From NCBI GenBank assembly GCA_964369605.1, contig CAYJFD010000026.1:1-29770 (forward strand): a stretch of 29,770 nt of DNA, read 5' to 3'. The position numbers and the translations under genes were made by a program. The DNA is from CAYJFD01 sp964369605. GTDB lineage: Bacteria; Bacteroidota; Bacteroidia; Bacteroidales; UBA932. This document shows positions 16,659 through 24,345 of the stretch, one piece after another (position 1 is the first letter of the stretch; each line of letters starts with the position of its first letter). The notes beneath the pieces are model-generated. The model saw nothing but the letters and a program-made list of their open reading frames with translations. It was not told where the DNA came from and did not search any database.

Positions 16659-17885
16659 ATGAAAAAAACATATTTATTATTAACTTTTGTACTGCTCTCA
16701 TTATTGTCGTGCAAAAAAGATCAAGGAACTCAAGAGAATGGAGAACCAGCAGTTATCAACGTATTTTCTGGAACTTCATTTGAGTTAGAGGGGTATAACC
16801 AAGAAGCGGTAATTAATTTTTTATCCAATAAAGAGTGGAAGGCAGAAGTTACAAAAGGAAGTGAGTGGTGCTCAATTACTCCAACTTACGGAGATGCTGG
16901 AGAAAACCACTCAATCATTATTTTTATAACTGAAAATATAGACGCTGTGCGTAATGCTGAGATAACAATTACAGCAGGTGATGACAATACAAGTGAAGTT
17001 ATTACTATTTCTCAGAACCCTATTCCAGCGGATCCTATAATAGAGTTTAAAGATGCTAAATTTAAGGCTGCATTACTAGACAAGAGCAGGAGTCATATTC
17101 CAGGCAATATAGATGAAAATGGAGATGGCGAGATAAGTATGTCAGAAGCAGCTCTAGTTTCTAAAATAGATGTTGACAATGAAACTTCAAACGAAAAAAT
17201 AAATTCAGTGGATGAACTTAAGTATTTTGTTAAGCTAGAAGAGCTAAGCTGCGGCAATAACGAAATCGCAGAACTTGACATTTCACAAAATTACTCGCTC
17301 ACGATCCTTGCTTGTTTCAATAATATGATAACTAAGCTCGATGTCAAAGAGAATCTATCCCTAGCACTTATTTCGTGCTATAGCAATCAATTAAGTTCAC
17401 TAGATGTTTCGAACAACACCATGTTGACTATGCTAATCTGTTCAGATAATAAACTCAGAGAAATAAATATAGGCACATTACCACTAATTGCTTTATATTG
17501 TGATGATAATGAACTTACCTCACTTGATCTTAGCGGACTTCCAGCGCTTATTAATCTTATTTGCCATAATAATTATCTTAGAGACATAGATGTGTCTAGT
17601 AATACTATTCTAAATGTATTGCACTGCCAAGAAAATGAACTCACTTCTTTAGATGTATCTGCAAATATAGAACTTGTGGAATTAGCGTGCTGTCAGAATA
17701 ATCTGACTTCGTTAGATGTTTCGATGCTTTCAAAATTTCCGAAAGAAAAATTACTCTGTGGAGCACAAGTAAATGGTGCTACAATTGATGTGACTATGAC
17801 AAGTGCACAAAATGATCTTCCGATACTAGCAAGTGGAGACTTAGCAAAATATAATACAAATGTGAATGTTCTAATAAAGAATTAG
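16659..17885 (+). CDS. BACON / EF-hand / leucine-rich-repeat lipoprotein
   Basis: 408 residues. Lipobox LLSC (lipid Cys 18) followed by KKDQ. About 30-120 are a BACON domain (NKEWKAEV, WCSITPTYGDAG, ITISQNP). At 152-163 lies a canonical EF-hand calcium loop (D152, N154, D156, G157, I159, E163). About 193-358 hold eight leucine-rich repeats of about 21 residues with the pattern LxxLxCxxNxLxxLDVSxN. A Cys lies at the same place in every repeat. It lacks the FISUMP-like core but shares the BACON domain and lipid anchor with its neighbour. Surface binding is the likely role. Ends before a strong terminator, so it closes the block. Confidence 0.88.
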   Translation: MKKTYLLLTFVLLSLLSCKKDQGTQENGEPAVINVFSGTSFELEGYNQEAVINFLSNKEWKAEVTKGSEWCSITPTYGDAGENHSIIIFITENIDAVRNAEITITAGDDNTSEVITISQNPIPADPIIEFKDAKFKAALLDKSRSHIPGNIDENGDGEISMSEAALVSKIDVDNETSNEKINSVDELKYFVKLEELSCGNNEIAELDISQNYSLTILACFNNMITKLDVKENLSLALISCYSNQLSSLDVSNNTMLTMLICSDNKLREINIGTLPLIALYCDDNELTSLDLSGLPALINLICHNNYLRDIDVSSNTILNVLHCQENELTSLDVSANIELVELACCQNNLTSLDVSMLSKFPKEKLLCGAQVNGATIDVTMTSAQNDLPILASGDLAKYNTNVNVLIKN

Positions 17886-17950
17886 TCACCTATATCTACT
17901 AGGAAACACTTTATTATTTATATTCCTACAGAAGTCTGGTAGTCCAAATG

Positions 17951-17984
17951 ACAAAAGAGCGACCATATTTGGTCGCTCTTTTGT
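17951..17984. terminator. Bidirectional rho-independent terminator
   Basis: ACAAAAGAGCGACCA (17951-17965) pairs over 15 perfect bp with TGGTCGCTCTTTTGT (17970-17984), loop TATT. A- and T-runs flank the stem, and it sits between two convergent operons, so it can serve both. Confidence 0.92.
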
Positions 17985-18008
17985 ATATATATTACACGGG
18001 TGTGTTAG

Positions 18009-18980
18009 TTAGCCCAGTAACCAGTTAAATAGATAACCCAAAGATATTATGGAAATAGTAACTGTGCCGAAGAAGATAGCGATTAGTTTCCAGGTCATTA
18101 CCTTTTTAAGGAGAGTAGCTTCAGGTAGGGACAGTCCTACAACACCCATCATAAAGGCGATAGCTGTTCCTAGTGGAACTCCCTTTGCGACGAATACTTG
18201 AATTACAGGAACGATACCCGCAGCATTAGCATACATTGGTACAGCTAGAATTACAGCTAGAGGTACGCTATACCACTTGTCCGCTGAAAGATACTCTGTG
18301 AAGAAATTCTCTGGAACATAGCCGTGTATAGCAGCTCCGATACCGATTCCGATAACGATATATAGGAATACACCCTTAACGATTCCCCACGAATCTTTGA
18401 TAATAGAAGGTAGACGTTCAAAGAATGACTTCTTTTCAGCCTCCCATTCTACACGTTCCACCTCAGCATTAGCTTGCAGCTGCTGTACCCAAGGGCTAAG
18501 GTATTTTTCTAACTTGAAACGACCTAATATTGCACCTCCGATAGTACCTAACAGAATACCTGATATCGCATAAATAAGGGTAGCCTCCCATCCAAATGCT
18601 CCTAGGAACATCGCGACCGCTACCTCATTAACAAGAGGAGAGGTGATAAGGAATGCTAGAGTTACACCTAATGGGATACCTCCCTTCACAAAACCGATGA
18701 ATAGTGGGATAGATGAACAGCTACAAAATGGAGTAATAGCACCGAATAGTGCAGCTAGTAAATATTGGAACCCAAATAATTTCTTATTTGTTAGGAAGTT
18801 ACGAAGCCTATCGATAGGGAAGTAGGCATTGATTATTCCCATTATCGAACTGATTAAGAATAGTAAGATTACTATCTTAATAGTATCGTAAAAGAAGAAG
18901 TTAACAGCGGCACCAAAATGGCTTGTAGCTGCTAAGCCAAATATGTCATAGACTAACCAGTCTGCGAATTTTTGTATCAT
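18009..18980 (-). CDS. ArsP/YraQ-type permease (DUF318 family)
   Basis: A 323-residue polytopic membrane protein with about eight hydrophobic helices in two halves. The family mark is FCSCSSIPLFIG (Cys 86 and Cys 88) followed by GGIPLGVTLAFLITSPLVNE; a second-half counterpart reads GVPLGTAIAFMMGVVGLSLPE. Related proteins export organoarsenicals (ArsP) or copper/zinc (SO_0444 type). The paired Cys are probable metal or thiol ligands. It is the last gene of the ArsR operon, 10 bases after the CxxC lipoprotein gene, so it should be induced with it. The real substrate cannot be told. Confidence 0.88.
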   Translation of the reverse strand: MIQKFADWLVYDIFGLAATSHFGAAVNFFFYDTIKIVILLFLISSIMGIINAYFPIDRLRNFLTNKKLFGFQYLLAALFGAITPFCSCSSIPLFIGFVKGGIPLGVTLAFLITSPLVNEVAVAMFLGAFGWEATLIYAISGILLGTIGGAILGRFKLEKYLSPWVQQLQANAEVERVEWEAEKKSFFERLPSIIKDSWGIVKGVFLYIVIGIGIGAAIHGYVPENFFTEYLSADKWYSVPLAVILAVPMYANAAGIVPVIQVFVAKGVPLGTAIAFMMGVVGLSLPEATLLKKVMTWKLIAIFFGTVTISIISLGYLFNWLLG

Positions 18981-18990
18981 ATAGCTTTCT

Positions 18991-19446
18991 TTATTTAGCT
19001 AATTTAGTAGTTATTTCAGCCTTTAGAAGATCTTGATATTTACCAGGATCACTACTTGCATACATAAATCCAGGCTCAGTCAGATTTGCTGTCGTTACTT
19101 TACCATCAACCCACTTATTTATTAGTACTGAAGACCAAGTTATCTCGAATTTATCAGCTATAGGTTCTCCCTCTTTTGTTGAGATGTCAATTATTTTAAA
19201 TGATAATTCTCCATTTTCTATTTCCTTAGAGAAATTTTCAGTGATTACTTCCTTAGTTAATGCTTCGATAAGGTTACAAGTATAGCAACGATTTTTTGCG
19301 TGGAAGTATAACACCTCTACTCCGTCTTTTTGTATTACCGCTTTAGTGCTCTTTTCTTTCTTTCCACCGAAGTTACAGCTACTAAATAGTGTTAATGCTA
19401 GTGTTAAAGTCGTTAGTGCTAGTGTAAAAGTTTTTAAATGTTTCAT
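18991..19446 (-). CDS. Thioredoxin-like CxxC lipoprotein
   Basis: 151 residues with a lipoprotein signal (FSSC, lipid Cys 24). The mature part has a thioredoxin-like start (VEVLYFHAKNRCYTCN) with the motif C54-YT-C57, then a beta segment (LSFKIIDISTKEG) and a further strand (SSVLINKWVDG). The usual cis-Pro of thioredoxin is not obvious. It sits between arsR and the permease gene and is preceded by its own operator-like palindrome at 19464-19481. Reduction or delivery of a thiophilic metal to the exporter is a reasonable guess. It faces the periplasm. Confidence 0.8.
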   Translation of the reverse strand: MKHLKTFTLALTTLTLALTLFSSCNFGGKKEKSTKAVIQKDGVEVLYFHAKNRCYTCNLIEALTKEVITENFSKEIENGELSFKIIDISTKEGEPIADKFEITWSSVLINKWVDGKVTTANLTEPGFMYASSDPGKYQDLLKAEITTKLAK

Positions 19447-19463
19447 GGTATTTTTTGTTTGTA

Positions 19464-19481
19464 GTTCGCAAAACAGCGAAC
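19464..19481. promoter_or_regulatory. ArsR operator-like palindrome 1
   Basis: GTTCGCAAAACAGCGAAC is a 6+6 inverted repeat with a 6-base spacer. It lies 17 bases before the start codon of the CxxC lipoprotein gene, and closely resembles the site at 19850-19867 (same half sites, and AATA on the right flank). On the minus strand the spacer region reads CTGTTTTG, a poor -7 box, and no -33 element fits. Confidence 0.7.
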
Positions 19482-19505
19482 AATATTTATAAATTTTTTT
19501 AGTTT

Positions 19506-19826
19506 TTATTTACATCCACATTTAGATAGATCGGCACTAGCAAAAAGATCTTTAAATAGATTTTGTGCTAATTGCCAATTTTCCTTATTAATACAGTATT
19601 TTACTTTTGGGTAGATAATTTCACCTTGAATTAAACCTGCGTCCTTTAGCTCTGATAAGTGCTGAGATACCGTAGCCTTAGAAATAGGAAGTACATCTTG
19701 AATATCACCAAAGAAACAGTTGTTCTGTGATGCTAGGAACTGGATTATAGCTATACGTGCAGGATGACCAAGGGCCTTGCCGTATCTTGCTATTAGTTCT
19801 TCTTGGTTACTATATCTACTTTCCAT
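19506..19826 (-). CDS. ArsR-family metalloregulatory repressor
   Basis: 106 residues with the winged-helix fold of the ArsR/SmtB family: GHPARIAIIQFL (20-31), recognition helix SKATVSQHLSELKDAG (49-64) and wing GEIIYPKVKYCIN (68-80). The classical ELCVCDL metal site is absent. Cys residues are at 37, 78, 103 and 105, the last two in the C-terminal KCGCK, and these are candidate sensor ligands. First gene of the operon, preceded by the promoter/operator at 19838-19886. It probably represses its own operon by binding the two matching palindromes and is released by a thiophilic metal or metalloid. Confidence 0.92.
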   Translation of the reverse strand: MESRYSNQEELIARYGKALGHPARIAIIQFLASQNNCFFGDIQDVLPISKATVSQHLSELKDAGLIQGEIIYPKVKYCINKENWQLAQNLFKDLFASADLSKCGCK

Positions 19827-19837
19827 ATTATAAAGAT

Positions 19838-19879
19838 GTCTATTTTATCGTTCGCAAATCTACGAACAATAAAATAGAC
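19838..19879. repeat. 42-bp imperfect palindrome containing the arsR operator
   Basis: GTCTATTTTATCGTTCG (19838-19854) and CGAACAATAAAATAGAC (19863-19879) are 17-base arms with a single mismatch around an 8-base centre. It follows the nqrF stop. As RNA it would form a long hairpin and may also end nqr transcripts; no T-run follows. Confidence 0.7.
19850..19867. promoter_or_regulatory. ArsR operator-like palindrome 2
   Basis: GTTCGCAAATCTACGAAC has half sites GTTCG/CGAAC around an 8-base spacer. The spacer, read on the minus strand, is TAGATTTG, the arsR -7 box. Binding there would directly block RNA polymerase. Confidence 0.78.
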
Positions 19880-19886
19880 TACCAAA
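19855..19886 (-). promoter_or_regulatory. Promoter of the arsR operon
   Basis: Minus-strand TTTG (19886-19883), a 20-base spacer and TAGATTTG (19862-19855) match both Bacteroidetes promoter elements exactly. Transcription would begin near 19849, about 22 bases before the arsR start codon. Confidence 0.78.
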
Positions 19887-19905
19887 TTTTTTAATACTTT
19901 TTTGT

Positions 19906-21159
19906 TTAACCGAAGTCGTCAAACATCACATTCTCTGCTGGGACTCCGAGGCTATCTGCCATAGACATCACTGAATCGGTCATAACCTGTGGTCCACAGA
20001 TATAGAATTCGATGTCCTCAGGGTTAGGGTGGTCCTTTAAATAGCTATTATAAACGACATCATGAATAAATCCTGTTTCACCTTGCCAGTTATCTTCTGG
20101 CTTTGGCTCTGACAGAGCTATGATAAACTTAAAGTTAGGAAACTCTCTTTCAAGAGCCCTAAATTCTTCCTCATAGAAGACTTCCCTAAGTGAGCGGGCT
20201 CCATAGTAGAACCTTGCAGTTCTTGTAGTCCTCTTTGTGTGGAAAAGATCAAAGATATGTGAGCGCATAGGCGCCATTCCTGCTCCTCCTCCAATAAAGA
20301 TGATTTCATTTTCCGTTTCTCTCATAAAGAATTCCCCATAAGGCCCTGATATCACTATCTTATCCCCAGGTTTCTTGCTGAAAATATATGAAGAGCAAAT
20401 TCCTGGATTTACAGCCTGGAAGGTTCCTTTCTCTCTATCCCACGGCGGAGTAGCTATACGGATGTTAAGCATAATGATATTGCCTTCGGCTGGGTGATTA
20501 GCCATCGAATATGCTCTATAAGTCTCCTCTGGATTCTTTGTGTTAAGGTTCCACATATTTGTAGCATCCCAGTCTGTATGGAATTCTTTTTCTATAGCTA
20601 GGTCTTTGAAGCTAATATTGTCATATTTTGGAACATCGATTTGAATATAGCCGCCAGCTTTAAAGTTTAGGCTTTCACCTTCTGGTAGCTTAACGACAAA
20701 TTCCTTAATGAATGTGGCTACATTTTTATTTGAGACGACCTCGCATTCCCATTTCTTGATACTTAGAACTTCTTCAGGTACGATAAGCTCCATATCTTCC
20801 TTAATTTTTACCTGGCATCCGAGTCTCCAATTTTCACGTTTTTGTTTTCTTGTAAAAAAACCTTCTTCAGTTGGAAGGATGGATCCGCCACCAGATTCTA
20901 CTTGACATTTACACATACCACACGTTCCCTTTCCTCCACAAGCAGATGGCAGATAGATCTTATTGTTAGATAACGTGTTAAGTACAGTTTCCCCAGCGTC
21001 TACTTCAAGTGACTTGTCTGAGTTAATTTTTACATTGACCTTTTTGCCAGGGGATAGTTTTGCCTTGACAAATAATAGTAATACCACTAGTACTAGAATT
21101 AGCCCTAGGAAGATAATTACTGAGTAGCCTATTATATTTAAGTCTGTTTGATTTAACAT
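19906..21159 (-). CDS. nqrF: Na+-translocating NADH:quinone reductase subunit F
   Basis: 417 residues; NqrF oxidises NADH and passes electrons into the Nqr complex. One N-terminal transmembrane helix (8-31) is followed by a 2Fe-2S ferredoxin domain with ligands C74, C80, C83 and C115. An FAD-binding domain follows (RAYSMAN at 215-221), then an NADH-binding domain (GGGAGMAPMRS near 290-300, YFYGARS and FYICGPQVM further on). It ends ...FDDFG. Length is usual for NqrF. Last gene of the operon, 11 bases after nqrE. No separate terminator is seen; the palindrome at 19838-19879 lies just downstream. Confidence 0.97.
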   Translation of the reverse strand: MLNQTDLNIIGYSVIIFLGLILVLVVLLLFVKAKLSPGKKVNVKINSDKSLEVDAGETVLNTLSNNKIYLPSACGGKGTCGMCKCQVESGGGSILPTEEGFFTRKQKRENWRLGCQVKIKEDMELIVPEEVLSIKKWECEVVSNKNVATFIKEFVVKLPEGESLNFKAGGYIQIDVPKYDNISFKDLAIEKEFHTDWDATNMWNLNTKNPEETYRAYSMANHPAEGNIIMLNIRIATPPWDREKGTFQAVNPGICSSYIFSKKPGDKIVISGPYGEFFMRETENEIIFIGGGAGMAPMRSHIFDLFHTKRTTRTARFYYGARSLREVFYEEEFRALEREFPNFKFIIALSEPKPEDNWQGETGFIHDVVYNSYLKDHPNPEDIEFYICGPQVMTDSVMSMADSLGVPAENVMFDDFG

Positions 21160-21170
21160 AAGTTGCTTTT

Positions 21171-21788
21171 TTAAAACTGAATACCCATAAAACTCATAAA
21201 TGCTATTCCCATAAGTCCCACTACTATAAAGGTAATCCCTAGGCCTTTAAGCGGGCCAGGTATATGAGAATATGCTAACTTCTCTCTGATAGCTGCTAGC
21301 CCAACGATCGCTAAGAACCAGCCAATACCTGAGCCCAAGGCATAGACACTAGCTTCCGAAACGTTCGCAAAGGATTTTTCTTGCATAAATAGAGAGGCTC
21401 CTAACACAGCGCAGTTTACTGCAATAAGTGGTAGAAAGATACCTAGTGAAGAGTATAGTGCAGGCGAGAATTTCTCGATCACCATTTCTACTATCTGAAC
21501 TATCGAGGCGATAACAGCTATAAAGATAATAAAGCTAAGGAAGCTTAAATCTGTATCTGCTAAACTTGGACTAATCCATGCCATAGCTCCAGGGTTTAGG
21601 AAGTATTTTCCAAGGAGGTAGTTGATAGGTAGTGTTACTAGAATAACAAATATTACAGCGATTCCTAAACCTGTCGCTGTTTTAACTGTCTTTGATACTG
21701 CCAAATAAGAACACATTCCTAGAAAGAAGGCGAATACCATATTGTCTACGAAGATAGACTTTACAAATAAGCTTAAATAATCTTGCAT
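21171..21788 (-). CDS. nqrE: Na+-translocating NADH:quinone reductase subunit E
   Basis: 205 residues, six hydrophobic helices. The start (LFVKSIFVDNMVFAFFLGMC) is typical of NqrE/RnfA. Cys 26 (GMCSYLA) and Cys 126 (AVNCAVLG) occupy the places of the ligands of the membrane iron-sulfur centre shared with NqrD. Spaced 11 bases from both nqrD and nqrF, so one transcript. Confidence 0.97.
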   Translation of the reverse strand: MQDYLSLFVKSIFVDNMVFAFFLGMCSYLAVSKTVKTATGLGIAVIFVILVTLPINYLLGKYFLNPGAMAWISPSLADTDLSFLSFIIFIAVIASIVQIVEMVIEKFSPALYSSLGIFLPLIAVNCAVLGASLFMQEKSFANVSEASVYALGSGIGWFLAIVGLAAIREKLAYSHIPGPLKGLGITFIVVGLMGIAFMSFMGIQF

Positions 21789-21799
21789 ATTGATGTGTT

Positions 21800-22420
21800 T
21801 TATTTTTCAATTAATTCTTTTTGAATACTACGTTGTATCCAGATAAAAATTCCTACTAAGATTAGTGCCATAGGAGGAAGAATCACAAGGCCATTGTTTT
21901 CGTAAAAGCCTCCATTCTTGATATACCATTCCATCGGTATAATTCTATGTCCCATTAGTGTTCCTGAACCAAAGAGTTCTCTCACAAATGCGATTACTAC
22001 AAGTACTATACTATATCCAAAACCATTAGCAACACCGTCAATAAATGATGGCCAAGGCTTGTTCGATAAAGAAAAGGCCTCGATACGTCCCATAATGATA
22101 CAATTTGTAATAATTAGTCCAACAAACACTGATAGTTGCTTACTTACATCGTATAAAAAGGCTTTTAGTATTTGGTCAACAAGTATTACGAAAAAAGCAA
22201 CCACGACCAATTGTACGATGATTCGTATTCTATTAGGGATGGTATTTCGGAGTACTGAGGCTATAAGTCCTGAGAAACCTGTAACGAAAATCACTGATAG
22301 TGACATAACGATGGCTCCCTCTAGCTTTACAGTAACTGCTAGTGCCGAGCAAATCCCAAGTACAAGTACTGTTACAGGGTTATTCTTAAATAAGGGGTTT
22401 TTATATATATCTTTATTCAT
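21800..22420 (-). CDS. nqrD: Na+-translocating NADH:quinone reductase subunit D
   Basis: 206 residues, six hydrophobic helices, homologous in layout to NqrE (inverted topology). Cys 24 (LGICSALAVT) and Cys 107 (ITNCIIMGR) are the expected iron-sulfur ligands. Its ATG lies inside the end of nqrC (overlap 22413-22420), which points to translational coupling. Confidence 0.97.
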   Translation of the reverse strand: MNKDIYKNPLFKNNPVTVLVLGICSALAVTVKLEGAIVMSLSVIFVTGFSGLIASVLRNTIPNRIRIIVQLVVVAFFVILVDQILKAFLYDVSKQLSVFVGLIITNCIIMGRIEAFSLSNKPWPSFIDGVANGFGYSIVLVVIAFVRELFGSGTLMGHRIIPMEWYIKNGGFYENNGLVILPPMALILVGIFIWIQRSIQKELIEK

Positions 22421-23165
22421 CGCTCTCTATTGTTTTAGTGTCAAGAATCGCTTTGTATATTTCTAGCCAACTGTTTATAGATGTTTCTAATGCGCTGCTA
22501 GTGATGGTTCCACCAGATATGCCGTCTACTTGGTGAGGGTTTCCGACCTCTGCGCTACCTTTAGCAATATCAATACCGCAGAATAGATCTTTTTCAAAAA
22601 TCTGTTTTCCGATGAATTGATCTTGAAAGATAGGAGTGGCTATTTCTGCACCTAGCCCTGGTGTTTCACCTTTGTGCTGAAACTTTGTTCCATAAATCGT
22701 ATTGCCGTCTTCCTCTAGTGATAAATATCCCCAGATTGGACCCCAAAGTCCAGCTCCGTAAAGTGATAGAACTTTCAATTCTGAACCATTATCAAGAGTA
22801 CAGATGTATACAGGAAGAGTAAGCTCTGCTTTATCAGCGCCTAGTCGCATCAGATCGTATTGCTTTTTAAGCTCTAAATTAAATGCGTCTCCTTGGATTT
22901 TACTACCCTTATAGTCTACAAGGTAGGAGTCTGTTATATATTTATTATACCTTTCTTCTACAAATTTAACTTTGTCATCAGCCTGCTCCATACCATCTGT
23001 AAGCCTTAAAGCAGATAGAATATTGATCTTTTTTTCGATCTCTATATTTTTCTCCTGTCTATCTTTTAGGGAGGTAGAGATAAACGCAAGCGTTGCTGCC
23101 ACTACTACGACGAGGATAACAGCGTATAGTATAGTATAGGTATTACTGTTTGTATTTATTTTCAT
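22413..23165 (-). CDS. nqrC: Na+-translocating NADH:quinone reductase subunit C
   Basis: 250 residues. One N-terminal transmembrane helix (about 10-30) anchors a periplasmic FMN-binding domain. Conserved segments are GLWGPIWGYLSL (139-150), HKGETPGLGAEI (164-175) and the flavinylation motif DGISGGT (214-220), where Thr 220 should carry covalent FMN attached by ApbE. The motif has SGGT where SGAT is the textbook form. No apbE is present in this window, so it must lie elsewhere. Overlaps nqrD by 8 bases; 18 bases after nqrB. Confidence 0.96.
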   Translation of the reverse strand: MKINTNSNTYTILYAVILVVVVAATLAFISTSLKDRQEKNIEIEKKINILSALRLTDGMEQADDKVKFVEERYNKYITDSYLVDYKGSKIQGDAFNLELKKQYDLMRLGADKAELTLPVYICTLDNGSELKVLSLYGAGLWGPIWGYLSLEEDGNTIYGTKFQHKGETPGLGAEIATPIFQDQFIGKQIFEKDLFCGIDIAKGSAEVGNPHQVDGISGGTITSSALETSINSWLEIYKAILDTKTIESDE

Positions 23166-23183
23166 TCGTCTATTTTTTACGCA

Positions 23184-24335
23184 TTAATTATTTTTTACTC
23201 TCTTAAGTCTGCGATTTATGTTGTTCTGAACCACATAGTGATCTATAAGAGGCGCAAAGGTGTTCATTAGCAGGATGGCAAGCATCATACCCTCAGGATA
23301 TCCTGGATTGAAGAGTCTTATTATAATCGCGATAGCACCGATTAGAAAACCGTATATCCATTTTCCGCTTTCTGTTTGCGCAGAGCTAACAGGGTCCGTC
23401 GCCATAAAGACTGCACCGAATGCAAAGCCCCCCATCGCAAGGTGGTGCCAAACTGGTATTGCAGCGTAGCTGCCTTCTACAGCTAAAGAGTTTGCTAGTA
23501 AACCTACCGCGACAGCTCCTATTACGGTTGAGAGCATGATTTTATAACTAGCTACTCCAGTGAATAGTAGTATTATAGCACCGAGTGCAATAGCGATAAC
23601 TGATGTTTCCCCCACAGAGCCAGGGATGAGTCCTATTACTAGGTCAAGCAGTGAATGAGATGTAGATCCGTTCGCTGCGGCTTCTGCAAGTGGTGTTGCT
23701 CCAGAGAAGCCATCTATAGTGCCCCCTTGGGCAATATCGGCTACCCATACTTTATCTCCAGATAGGTGACTTGGGTAGGCGAAGAAAAGGAAGGCCCTTG
23801 CTATTAAGGCTGGATTCCAGATATTCATTCCGGTGCCGCCGAAAACCTCTTTCCCTATGATTACAGCAAATGCAACGGCAAGTGCTAGCATCCATAGTGG
23901 TGTGTCAACAGGTACTATTAGAGGAATGAGCATTCCAGTTACAAGATAACCTTCGTTTATTTCGTGCCCTTTAATTTGCGCACTAATAAACTCGATTCCA
24001 AGACCTACAATGTAGGATACAAGGTAAAGAGGAAGTACTTTTAGTATTCCAAATAGCATTAATTCCCAGAAAGACTCTGAAGTGCCAAATGCAAGGCTGT
24101 GTTGATATCCGATGTTGTATATTCCAAAAAGCAGAGACGGTACCAAAGCTAGAACTACGATAATCATCACTCTTTTAAGGTCTACACAGTCTCTTATATG
24201 CGAGCCTTTAGCGGTGGTCGTATTTGGTACAAATAGGAAAGATTCAAATCCTTCGAATGTGGAATATAGCATACTTAATTTTCCGCCTTTGGAAAATGTT
24301 GGCTTTATTTGATCAATTAATTTTCTTAGTCCCAT
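23184..24335 (-). CDS. nqrB: Na+-translocating NADH:quinone reductase subunit B
   Basis: 383 residues with about ten hydrophobic helices. The second covalent FMN site is DGFSGATP (208-215), Thr 214 being the attachment residue. Other NqrB marks are KEVFGGTGMNIWNPALIARA (162-181) and GGFAFGAVFMATDPVSSAQT towards the C-terminus. NqrB forms the sodium channel and quinone site of the complex. Ten bases after nqrA. Confidence 0.97.
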   Translation of the reverse strand: MGLRKLIDQIKPTFSKGGKLSMLYSTFEGFESFLFVPNTTTAKGSHIRDCVDLKRVMIIVVLALVPSLLFGIYNIGYQHSLAFGTSESFWELMLFGILKVLPLYLVSYIVGLGIEFISAQIKGHEINEGYLVTGMLIPLIVPVDTPLWMLALAVAFAVIIGKEVFGGTGMNIWNPALIARAFLFFAYPSHLSGDKVWVADIAQGGTIDGFSGATPLAEAAANGSTSHSLLDLVIGLIPGSVGETSVIAIALGAIILLFTGVASYKIMLSTVIGAVAVGLLANSLAVEGSYAAIPVWHHLAMGGFAFGAVFMATDPVSSAQTESGKWIYGFLIGAIAIIIRLFNPGYPEGMMLAILLMNTFAPLIDHYVVQNNINRRLKRVKNN

Positions 24336-24345
24336 AATCGTAGTA

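Noticed and set aside
21918..22466. 182-codon open frame antisense to nqrD and the end of nqrC
   Set aside because: Shadow of well-recognised nqr genes in another frame; Ser/Thr/Ile-rich composition typical of such shadows.
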